15,709 nt of DNA from an uncultured Propionibacteriaceae bacterium. GTDB taxonomy: Bacteria > Actinomycetota > Actinomycetes > Propionibacteriales > Propionibacteriaceae. The notes below the pieces were generated by a model. The model was not told the origin of the DNA. It saw nothing but the letters and a program-made list of their open reading frames with translations, and searched no databases. The stretch lies in NCBI GenBank assembly GCA_936941515.1, contig CAKZJI010000066.1, positions 1-15,709 of the forward strand. The letters run 5' to 3'. Position numbers and translations under genes: made by a program. Positions 1-6,272 of this stretch are shown one piece after another. Each line of letters begins with the position of its first letter. Position 1 is the first letter of the stretch.

Positions 1-62
1 GGTGCCAGAAGCAGCGAAACGCCTTGTCGGAGCCCAGTTGCTAGCAGCTGTGAATAAGCCTC
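1..62 (-). mobile_element. Inverted-repeat element, copy 1 (cut by window edge)
   Basis: Positions 1-62 match 10603-10664 with only two substitutions (positions 11 and 21). The match stops exactly at the end of the terminal repeat TGAATAAGCCTC (51-62), and flanking DNA is unrelated. The other terminal repeat lies outside the window. The internal imperfect palindrome CAGTTGCTAGCAGCTG is at 35-50. It interrupts a small minus-strand gene, with the same orientation relative to the gene as copy 2. Confidence 0.75.
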
Positions 63-276
63 GTTGGCAACGGTAATGTAGGGACAATGTTGCATATCTT
101 TGTGTGATTTCTTTGGTGACCTCAGGTATGATCTTTGCCGATTCTGAACCTGGCATGCCCTCTTTAGCATCTTCCATGGGACCCTTGATATCGACCTTTT
201 TGAGATCATCCCCAAGCGTCTCATCGGATTTTGCTAGAAACTCAAGATCCCCGGCAACGATATTTAACCCATCCAT
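1..276 (-). CDS. WXG100/EspC-like small protein, 3' end replaced by a repeat element (partial)
   Basis: The minus-strand frame opens at ATG 276 behind a GGAAGGG Shine-Dalgarno about 11 nt upstream and stays open to the window edge (92 codons). The first ~71 residues read as a small acidic, helical protein (MDGLNIVAGDLEFLAKSDE at the N-terminus, then a GMPGSESA turn near residue 40 and a second amphipathic helix). This pattern resembles the WXG100/EspC-type proteins that accompany actinobacterial type VII secretion; no WXG triplet is visible, so the family is inferred. From codon 72 the frame enters the inverted-repeat element at 1-62, so the natural C-terminus is missing. Base composition is distinctly AT-richer than the genes that follow. 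No secretion partner gene is seen beside it. Confidence 0.45.
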   Translation of the reverse strand, partial: MDGLNIVAGDLEFLAKSDETLGDDLKKVDIKGPMEDAKEGMPGSESAKIIPEVTKEITQRYATLSLHYRCQRGLFTAASNWAPTRRFAASGT

Positions 277-698
277 GCAGCTGATTTCCCTTCCGCTAGA
301 TGCAAATCTGCGCCAAGCGCACTAACTGTTATGAATTCAGGACGCAAATCCCCTGAAGGGCATGGCGTATTCATCCAAGGGGAAGATTTCCTGACGGTAG
401 GCGCAGTAACTTGGATGACCTTCTATCCGTAAGATTTGTCATCATGATGCCTGATCCCCCTACGTTCTGTTGAGTGTGAAACTCCGGTTTCTGTGTTTTC
501 GCTTGAAGATTAACAGCTGTTTTCTCGGATTGCTAAGTTTTTTCATGGGTTGAGCTCCCCATGTCTTTGCTGACTAGGGGTTTTGCTCTCCCAGGTGGGT
601 GAATTTGCTTTTGTGAATTGGGTTGTTTGTGGTGTTTCTTGGGAAGGGGGCGGTGGTGCTGGGCTCTGCTACTTGGTGGTCTTCGGGGCTGGCCTGGG
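277..698. other. AT-rich non-coding stretch with a long-armed stem-loop
   Basis: No convincing gene is seen in these 422 bases. The region holds a perfect 9-bp inverted repeat, TCATCCAAG at 371-379 and CTTGGATGA at 410-418, with a small GGAA-GAT-TTCC hairpin starting just inside the left arm. A 28-codon, Lys/Arg-rich open frame lies on the minus strand at 460-546 (ATG 546, GGGGAG upstream), too short to call. The stretch is AT-rich like the neighbouring WXG100-like gene and unlike the GC-rich DNA after 700. No clear terminator follows the gene that ends at 699. Confidence 0.5.
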
Positions 699-1898
699 TC
701 AGGTGTCTAGCTCCTTCCGGGCGAGGTCCGGGGCCCGGTCGAAGAAGCCGATGAGGAAGGCCAGCGTCTTCTCGATCTCCTGCGGGGTCCAGGGGTGCTC
801 TCCTGTGAAGCGGACGCGGCCGTCTGTGATGGTGAACCCGTCGGGATTCCAGTCCATGAGGTACTCCATCTGGCGTTGGCTGACCATGTCGGAGGTGAAG
901 AGGGGGCTGGGGCTGCTGACGGTGAAACGCTGAGCGACGTCCTCCCCTGCGGACTTCAGCCCCGACCCCATGGGCTGCCTGTTGACAGACAGGTTGATGA
1001 ACGGGAAACCCAGGTGGAACTCGCACAGCTGCTCCTGATGCTGCGTGCTGACGCTGTGCAGCATTCCCTTCGGGCCGGACCTCGCCGTCCCGGTCTGCCA
1101 GATGTGCGTCAACCGCACAAAGGAGACATTCTCCCGTCGCCCCCAGATGACGTCCTTCGCCTGATGCCCATCACCCTCCGTTACGTGGATCACCTGAGCC
1201 AGGCGAGCATCATCGCGCGCTGCGTACCCCCAGTCCTCGTGGCCGTAGACGCTCAACCCGGGCGGCGGGGGAGGGCCGGTGAACTGCTCGCGAGGCAGAG
1301 CCAGCAAAGCAGCCCGGGCTCGGGCCAGCGCCTCGACGGTCGCCGCCAGGGCCTTGACCTGTCGCGGAGCACCGATCAGCACCAGATCCTGATGATCGAC
1401 GCTGATGCGCCACGGCCCACTCAGATGGGGAGCCAGGGCGTTCCCATAGGCGGCAGCCACCTGCGGATCGGGGGCAGTGGCCAGCGCCGCACCGCAGCGC
1501 GCAGAAGCCGCGCCCAGCGGAAGCCTGCCCGAGCGCCCCAGGGCGTCCACCTCGCCTGGTGGGTAGGGCTGGGGAAGCGGCATGCGCACCACGTAGCCGT
1601 CGTCGGACCAGTGCGTGCAGCTGTAGACGAAAGCGATGAACGGCGTCTGGTCGCCGGCGGTACCGCGAATGGCGTCCCGCGCGTGACGGTCGAAACCGAT
1701 GCCGAACGGCGGCAGGTTGAGTCCCCGGGTGAGTGCGAGAGCAGGCCCGCGAACAGCCTCCCACCCATGCTTGCTCAACGCGCGCCTGCGGAGACGCTCA
1801 TGCATGATCAGAGAACCCAGCGCGATGACCATCGGCATGACGAGAGCCAAGAGGGCGGAGCCTAGGAGAAACAGCGTCAGGAGAATGGCGGGCTGCAT
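699..1898 (-). CDS. Membrane-anchored protein of unknown function
   Basis: This 399-residue protein starts with a hydrophobic segment (residues ~4-33, rich in Leu/Ala/Val) followed by basic residues (ERLRRRALSKHGWEAV), as in a single N-terminal membrane anchor with the rest in the cytoplasm. The segment after the anchor (GW...L...LNLPPFGIGFDRHARDAIRGTAGDQTPFIAF) follows a pattern common in uncharacterised actinobacterial membrane proteins: GWE, then PFG.G, then R.A.....G. The remainder is soluble, with a Pro-rich loop (TGPPPPPG) and no catalytic motif that I recognise. The ATG at 1898 is chosen because the hydrophobic segment follows directly; upstream in-frame codons lie inside the preceding gene. 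It overlaps the 3' end of the methyltransferase gene by 22 bases, suggesting translational coupling. Function is unknown. Confidence 0.7.
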   Translation of the reverse strand: MQPAILLTLFLLGSALLALVMPMVIALGSLIMHERLRRRALSKHGWEAVRGPALALTRGLNLPPFGIGFDRHARDAIRGTAGDQTPFIAFVYSCTHWSDDGYVVRMPLPQPYPPGEVDALGRSGRLPLGAASARCGAALATAPDPQVAAAYGNALAPHLSGPWRISVDHQDLVLIGAPRQVKALAATVEALARARAALLALPREQFTGPPPPPGLSVYGHEDWGYAARDDARLAQVIHVTEGDGHQAKDVIWGRRENVSFVRLTHIWQTGTARSGPKGMLHSVSTQHQEQLCEFHLGFPFINLSVNRQPMGSGLKSAGEDVAQRFTVSSPSPLFTSDMVSQRQMEYLMDWNPDGFTITDGRVRFTGEHPWTPQEIEKTLAFLIGFFDRAPDLARKELDT

Positions 1899-2443
1899 GC
1901 CCCCATACTGCCGTGGTCGTGGGGTGGCCGTCGGCACAGCCAGCGAGGCACTCGTCGTTGGTAGTCGCGGTATTCGTGCCCGAAGCGGTCCTCCAAGGCG
2001 CTTTCCTCCGCCGGGATCTGGCAGCGGTCGATGAGCCACCAGAACGCGAATGTGGGCAAGAGCGACGACACGTGGCGACGCGCCACCGTGTGAGCCAGCA
2101 GCATCCCAGTCATTCCCACATACATGGGATTTCTCGTGAATCGATTGGGGCCATCCACCACCAGGGACTCAGCTTTTCCCACCTCATGGGGGTTGACAGT
2201 GGTCTGTTTGCGCAGAAAGGCCCTCAGGCTTCCGGCCAGCATCCACGCAGAGACCCCGAGGATCGGGAGACTGGCCGCCAGCGACCATGGCGTCGTACGC
2301 CGGTTCCGGGACATGACGGCCTGCGCAAGCCCGGCAGCGGCCAACAGGGCTGCTGGGGGCAAGCGCAGCTCACCGTCGATCTGCTGCTCCCCCTCCGGCC
2401 GGGGATTTCGTGCGCCGTCACGGCTGCTCTTGCGTCTCTCCAT
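1877..2443 (-). CDS. Isoprenylcysteine carboxylmethyltransferase/PEMT-family membrane methyltransferase
   Basis: The 188-residue product has hydrophobic segments near residues 28-45, 53-73 and 107-135. Its C-terminal signature is typical of the ICMT/phospholipid methyltransferase family: GPNRFTRNPMYVGM (residues ~99-112), then PAEESALEDRFGHEYRDYQRRVPRW near the end. In this family these motifs bind S-adenosylmethionine and shape the active site at the membrane; the bacterial members mostly have unknown methyl acceptors. The ATG at 2443 gives a length usual for the family, although the first ~25 residues are hydrophilic and a later start is possible. The gene is divergent from the DUF4143 ATPase gene and overlaps the following membrane-protein gene, so the two are probably one operon. 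The substrate cannot be deduced from the sequence. Confidence 0.8.
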   Translation of the reverse strand: MERRKSSRDGARNPRPEGEQQIDGELRLPPAALLAAAGLAQAVMSRNRRTTPWSLAASLPILGVSAWMLAGSLRAFLRKQTTVNPHEVGKAESLVVDGPNRFTRNPMYVGMTGMLLAHTVARRHVSSLLPTFAFWWLIDRCQIPAEESALEDRFGHEYRDYQRRVPRWLCRRPPHDHGSMGACSPPFS

Positions 2444-2651
2444 GGCGGAAGCCTAGTGCCGCGTGTCGGACGTTCGTCAGCAGAAGGCGGCTTGCAGACG
2501 GATGCTGCGCCAAGGCGGCCGAGCGAAACCGTGCTACTGGGCGCACCGTCAGTGAGGTGAACGAAGCGAGGTCCCAGACTGAGGAGCGACCCGTAGCGGT
2601 GCGTGACCACCTCCACCAAGTGCGACCATGGGCTCATCCGCTCGCCGGCTC

Positions 2652-2733
2652 GATGTCGACTAGAAGTCCTGCTGGATGTCGACTAGAAGTCCTGCTGGAT
2701 GTCGACTAGAAACTGTGCTAAACGTCGACTAGG
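2652..2733. repeat. Four 23-bp-phased repeats (putative operator) before DUF4143 ATPase gene 1
   Basis: Copies begin at 2652, 2675, 2698 and 2721. The first two are identical over 23 bp; the third keeps GATGTCGACTAGAA; the fourth keeps only CGTCGACTAG and runs into the AGGAGG Shine-Dalgarno (2731-2736). The common core is GTCGACTAG, containing the palindrome GTCGAC. The exact 23-bp step, about two helical turns, puts every core on the same face of the DNA. This is the arrangement of an operator for a protein binding cooperatively. It fills the DNA between the divergent methyltransferase and ATPase genes next to the ATPase start. Confidence 0.8.
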
Positions 2734-2740
2734 AGGGGAT

Positions 2741-3994
2741 GTGTACCTGCCACGCACTGTTGACAAGCTGTTGGACGACTATCTGCCTCAAGCGTCTGCG
2801 ATTGCACTTGATGGGGCAAAGGGCGTCGGCAAGACGGGCACCGCTCTTCAGCGCGCTACCCATCGGTATCTGCTGGATCGAGCCGACCAGCGTGCTCTGG
2901 TCGCCGCCAACCCGGATGGCCTCTTGGCTCCCGGCATAACACTGCTTGATGAGTGGTCACGCATGCCTGAGGTATGGGACCTCGTGCGCCGTAGCGTCGA
3001 CGACGGTGCGCCCCCTGGCAGTTTTCTGCTCACCGGATCCGCCACGCCTGCCACAGGGCAGGGAACGCACAGTGGGGCTGGGCGCATCCTGTCGCTTCGG
3101 ATGCGTCCCATGGCACTCCATGAGCGCGGTGGGATTGCCCCGACTGTTTCTTTGCGGCAGCTGTTCGAGACGGAGACACCGTGTTCGGGGGAGATCGGTG
3201 GGAAGACATCATTCATGCTTCCCGACTATCTGGAGGCCATAGAGGCCAGCGGTTTCCCGGGAATGATGGGGCTTGGTCGCCAGCTGCGTTCCGATCAGCT
3301 CCGCGCCTATGTGCAGCGGGTCATCGACCGGGATCTACCTGACACAGGCTATGCCGTGCGCCGTCCTGAAACTCTGCGACGCTGGCTCGCCGCCTATGCC
3401 GCGGCCTCGTCGACGACCACCGCCTACTCCAAGCTGCTGGACACCGCGACAGCAGGAGATGGCAGTCGGCCGACTCGGGACACCACCCTGGTATATCGGG
3501 ACCACCTGACACAGCTGTGGTTATTGGATCCTGTTCCCGGCTGGAGCCCGAACGGCAATCCCTTCGCTCGGCTGCAACAGGCGCCCAAGCATCAACTGGC
3601 GGACCCCGCGCTGGCCGCAACCCTGCTGAGAGCCACAGCGGCATCCATGATGACTCCACGCAGCTCGCACCTGGCTGGCCCGCTGTTCGAGTCCCTGGCA
3701 ACGCTCACAGTGCGGGTCGCGGCTGAGGCCATCCGTGCACACGTCGGCCATCTTCGCACCCGCAACGGCGACCACGAGATCGACCTCGTCGTCGAGGGAC
3801 GTGACGGCCGGATCATCGCCTGTGAGGTGAAGCTCTCGGCAGCCGTCGCGGACAGTGATGTGCGGCACCTGCTGTGGCTTCGTGATCAACTCCCTGATGA
3901 TGTGAGCGATCTTGTCGTGATCACCACCGGCACTCACGCCTACCGTCGTGGCGATGGTGTCGCCGTCGTGCCACTGGCGCTGCTTGGCCCCTGA
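2741..3994 (+). CDS. AAA_14 ATPase with C-terminal DUF4143 (PD-(D/E)XK-like) domain, copy 1
   Basis: The product is 417 residues. An N-terminal P-loop ATPase domain has Walker A GAKGVGKT (residues 25-32), Walker B ITLLDEW, and a sensor-like FLLTGSATP. The C-terminal DUF4143 region ends in a nuclease-like pattern, DHEIDLVV followed by IIACEVKLS, which fits the D...ExK core of PD-(D/E)XK folds. Members of this family are widespread and their biological role is not established. The start is GTG 2741: it sits 4 nt after a perfect AGGAGG, and the protein then aligns from its first residues with the paralog encoded at 9181-10431 (MGYLPRT...). An upstream in-frame ATG at 2699 lies inside the 23-bp repeats and is rejected. 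The two paralogs look roughly 60% identical by eye. Autoregulation through the upstream repeats is inferred. Confidence 0.9.
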   Translation: MYLPRTVDKLLDDYLPQASAIALDGAKGVGKTGTALQRATHRYLLDRADQRALVAANPDGLLAPGITLLDEWSRMPEVWDLVRRSVDDGAPPGSFLLTGSATPATGQGTHSGAGRILSLRMRPMALHERGGIAPTVSLRQLFETETPCSGEIGGKTSFMLPDYLEAIEASGFPGMMGLGRQLRSDQLRAYVQRVIDRDLPDTGYAVRRPETLRRWLAAYAAASSTTTAYSKLLDTATAGDGSRPTRDTTLVYRDHLTQLWLLDPVPGWSPNGNPFARLQQAPKHQLADPALAATLLRATAASMMTPRSSHLAGPLFESLATLTVRVAAEAIRAHVGHLRTRNGDHEIDLVVEGRDGRIIACEVKLSAAVADSDVRHLLWLRDQLPDDVSDLVVITTGTHAYRRGDGVAVVPLALLGP

Positions 3995-4080
3995 CCACGT
4001 CAGCTCGTATCACCGGTGGCTCGGGATGGGTGCCTCGAATGGCTCTCTGAGTGGCATGGGTGTTGTTATGTTCTGGAGGC

Positions 4081-4336
4081 TCAGAATGTGCCCAGGTACT
4101 GCGGCCGGGCTTTCATCGCGTGGATGACCAGTTCGTAGCCATCGTCGTAGACCAGGACCACGAGCTCTAGGAGACGACCGGCTGGATCACTTCCGATCAC
4201 CAGCCAGCGACGAGGAGCATCGTCTTCATCTAGCGCACGTGCAAGCAGCACATGCGCAGGTGGCGTGGTGGACTGCTTCATCGTCGAGCCGGTCGCGACG
4301 GAAGTGTTTTCGTGCGGGCTTGTGGAGGTCAGGCAA
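4081..4336 (-). pseudogene. BrnT-like toxin gene, frameshifted
   Basis: Two minus-strand frames together make one toxin-like protein. The first part begins at TTG 4336, overlapping the antitoxin stop, and reads MPDLHKPARKHFRRDRLDDE then AVHHA. The second part, in another frame, reads PAHVLLARALDEDD, then LVIGSDPAGRLLELVV, and ends IHAMKARPQYLGTF. Together they follow the order of BrnT-type RNase toxins (basic helix with KHF, iG..GR.LE.V strand, closing I.AM.AR..Y). The switch falls at about 4258-4266 and fits one extra base. A 66-codon frame from ATG 4281 remains and could make an N-terminally shortened protein lacking the basic KHFRRDR segment. The gene lies directly after a ribbon-helix-helix antitoxin. 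Sequencing error is the main alternative explanation. Confidence 0.65.
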
Positions 4337-4598
4337 CGTGCGTCCAGGCTTGTATCGCGGCCCGGATCGCATCTGAGCGGTTCTGGATGCCTTCAGCCTC
4401 AGCGCGGGCGGTGAGAGCCGCGATGGTGGCGGCGTCGAGTCGTACGGGAACGACGGTGCCGGGGCCGTCACCCACCGGGGGGCGGCCCCGGTGAGACTGG
4501 GGGAGGCGTGCGAGGTTGTATCCTGCCTCGGCCTCATCTGCCCAGGCCTGTATCTGCTCGTCGCTGACGGGCTTGCCATGCAGGAGGTGCTCATTCAT
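4329..4598 (-). CDS. Ribbon-helix-helix (CopG-type) antitoxin
   Basis: The 89-residue protein has an N-terminal part (MNEHLLHGKPVSDEQIQAWA...GRPPVGDGPG) of the kind seen in antitoxins that wrap their toxin. The C-terminal ribbon-helix-helix DNA-binding motif is TVVPVRLDAATIAALTARAE then GIQNRSDAIRAAIQAW (residues ~48-86). It should neutralise the BrnT-like toxin encoded immediately downstream and repress the operon. The ATG at 4598 has no good Shine-Dalgarno. A TACGAT -10-like hexamer ends 6 nt before it, so the mRNA is probably leaderless, as is common in actinobacteria. The antitoxin is intact while its toxin carries a frameshift, the usual order of decay in such pairs. Confidence 0.8.
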   Translation of the reverse strand: MNEHLLHGKPVSDEQIQAWADEAEAGYNLARLPQSHRGRPPVGDGPGTVVPVRLDAATIAALTARAEAEGIQNRSDAIRAAIQAWTHVA

Positions 4599-4604
4599 TC
4601 CAAT

Positions 4605-4615
4605 ATCGTATACGA
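4605..4615 (-). promoter_or_regulatory. Putative leaderless -10 box and palindromic operator of the antitoxin gene
   Basis: The perfect 10-bp palindrome TCGTATACGA (4606-4615) overlaps the -10-like hexamer TACGAT (4605-4610 on the minus strand). Six bases separate that hexamer from the antitoxin ATG at 4598. A ribbon-helix-helix dimer bound here would block RNA polymerase directly, which fits autoregulation. Confidence 0.5.
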
Positions 4616-4681
4616 AACGCCTCGTACCCCGGGACCTCGGCTGCTGGGGCCTCTTGATGCGATGGTTGAGGCTGGAGCGCA

Positions 4682-4703
4682 GGGGGTGCCGGCCGGCACC
4701 CCC
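4682..4703 (-). terminator. Perfect 22-bp GC-rich hairpin after the FGGY kinase gene
   Basis: GGGGGTGCCGG (4682-4692) is followed directly by its reverse complement CCGGCACCCCC (4693-4703). It lies 15 bases beyond the kinase stop codon (4719). No T-run follows, as is usual for terminators in high-GC actinobacteria. It also separates the kinase operon from the antitoxin gene and may work in both directions. Confidence 0.7.
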
Positions 4704-4718
4704 CTGCGTGGTCAGTGG

Positions 4719-6245
4719 TCAGTCGGCGGACTCCCGCAGCTCCGCGATGGTCGGGAACACCTTGCGCAGGGCCGGGTAGAGCGCCCGATGGGCCCTGGCG
4801 GCTTTCTTGTAGAGCCTCTTCAGGTGCGGCTGCGGTTCAATGGTGTGGGATATGCGACTCATCCGGTGTGCCGTCGCGCGGACGTCCGTGACGCCGTCCG
4901 CCCCCACCGCTGCGGCCCCCAGGATGGCTGCGCCCAGGCAAGTGGTTTCCGGCTCTGCGCACACATCGATGGGTCGCTGCAGTGCGTCGGCGAGGATCTG
5001 GTTGAACAGCGCCGACTTGGTGCCGCCGCCCATCACCACCAGGCGTTCGACGGCGACCCCGGTGGCCCGCTCAACCCGCTTCAGCGTCAGCCGCTCCTCC
5101 AGGGCGAGCCCCTCCAGCACCGCCCGATACAGCTCCGGGACGCCGTGGGTGTCGGAGAACCCGACGAACGCGCCGCGTGCGTTCGCGTCCCAGTACGGGG
5201 TCTCGGCGCTGGTCAGATACGGCAGGAACTGCACCCCGCGGGCCCCGGGAGGTACGTTGGCGGCCAGGTCGTTGAGGCGCGGCTCAATGGGTCCGTCCGC
5301 CGGATCCATGCCGGAGAGACGGTCACGGAACCACGCGATGCACAGCCCGCCCGACGACAGCAGGGCCTCCAGGGTGTAGCCGCCCGCGATGGGACTCGAC
5401 AGGGTGCGAAACGCCCGTGAATGGAGGTACTGGTCGGAGTGGATGCCCATCGTCATCGACGTGCCGAGGCTCAGATAGGCCCGCGACGCCGTGGTGACGT
5501 TCGCGCCCAGCCCCGCGGACTGCCCGTCGCCCGCGCCTGCGACGACGGGCAGGTCGCGGGGCAGGCCCAGGTCGACGGCGGCGGCGTCGCTGACGGTGGC
5601 CATGATGCTGCCCGGAGGGCGCAGCTCGGCCATCTGCTCGCGCGTCAGCCCGGTCAGCGCCAGCAGCGCGTCGGAGTAGGTGAAGGAGCTCATGTCGAGT
5701 ACCGCCATGGGGTCGGCGGTGGCCCAGCTGGTCACCCACTGCCCCGTGAGCTTGTGGGTGAGATAGGCGTGGACCTCGACGACGCGGCGGGCGGTGCGCA
5801 TCGCCTGCGGTTCGTGTTCAGCCAGCCAGATCAGCTTGTAGAGGCTGGGGGTGGTCGACGGCGGCTTGCCGGAGAGCGCATGCACCTGGTCGCTGCCGAC
5901 CCGCGCGATCTGCTCGCCGGCGCGGGTGTCGAGCCACAGCACGGCGGGCCGGATTGGCCGGTCGTGCTCATCGAGCAACACGAAGGACTCCCGCTGGTGG
6001 GTCATGCACAGCGACAGGATCTTCCGGCCGGTCGGCTGAAGCTTCGACGTCACCTCGCGGATGGCGTCGGCAGCGGCACGCCACCAGTCCTCGGCGTCCT
6101 GCTCCTGCCAGCCGGGTCTCGGAGTGTGACGAGGATATTCGCGGCGGGCCTCGACGACGGCTCGGCCTTCCAAGTCGAAGGCGATGGCCTTGGTGGCGGT
6201 GGTCGAGGAGTCGAGGGCGAGGACTACGGGGGTGGTGTCAGTCAT
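4719..6245 (-). CDS. FGGY-family carbohydrate kinase (xylulokinase-like)
   Basis: The 508-residue protein is a full-length FGGY kinase, which transfers phosphate from ATP to a sugar or polyol in the cytoplasm. Visible motifs are the N-terminal phosphate loop LALDSSTTATKAIAFD (residues 9-24, Asp12), MTHQRES in the substrate cleft (~81-87), the catalytic Asp240 in GAGDGQSAGLG, the second phosphate loop YLSLGTSMT, the adenosine motif VMGGGTKSALFNQILADALQ, and the C-terminal CLGAAILGAA. Xylulokinase is the closest well-known member by appearance, but the substrate is not fixed by these motifs. The gene starts 27 bp after the GpsA-like dehydrogenase gene, with GAGG before ATG 6245, so the two form an operon. 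A kinase plus a polyol-phosphate-type dehydrogenase suggests catabolism of a polyol or ketose. A perfect GC hairpin follows the stop. Confidence 0.85.
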   Translation of the reverse strand: MTDTTPVVLALDSSTTATKAIAFDLEGRAVVEARREYPRHTPRPGWQEQDAEDWWRAAADAIREVTSKLQPTGRKILSLCMTHQRESFVLLDEHDRPIRPAVLWLDTRAGEQIARVGSDQVHALSGKPPSTTPSLYKLIWLAEHEPQAMRTARRVVEVHAYLTHKLTGQWVTSWATADPMAVLDMSSFTYSDALLALTGLTREQMAELRPPGSIMATVSDAAAVDLGLPRDLPVVAGAGDGQSAGLGANVTTASRAYLSLGTSMTMGIHSDQYLHSRAFRTLSSPIAGGYTLEALLSSGGLCIAWFRDRLSGMDPADGPIEPRLNDLAANVPPGARGVQFLPYLTSAETPYWDANARGAFVGFSDTHGVPELYRAVLEGLALEERLTLKRVERATGVAVERLVVMGGGTKSALFNQILADALQRPIDVCAEPETTCLGAAILGAAAVGADGVTDVRATAHRMSRISHTIEPQPHLKRLYKKAARAHRALYPALRKVFPTIAELRESAD

Positions 6246-6272
6246 GATGGCCTCTGTGCCGGGGGTGGGGGA

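Noticed and set aside
104..325. 73-codon plus-strand open frame
   Set aside because: It lies antisense to the WXG100-like gene, whose minus-strand frame has a Shine-Dalgarno and protein-like composition.
574..1026. 150-codon minus-strand frame overlapping the end of the membrane-protein gene
   Set aside because: It has a Pro/Arg/His-rich composition typical of out-of-frame reading in GC-rich DNA, and overlaps a better frame.
2652..2733. CRISPR-like array
   Set aside because: The 23-bp units are contiguous with no unique spacers, and there are no cas genes.
2699..2740. Upstream ATG start for DUF4143 ATPase gene 1
   Set aside because: It falls inside the repeats, lacks a Shine-Dalgarno, and the added residues have no counterpart in the paralog.
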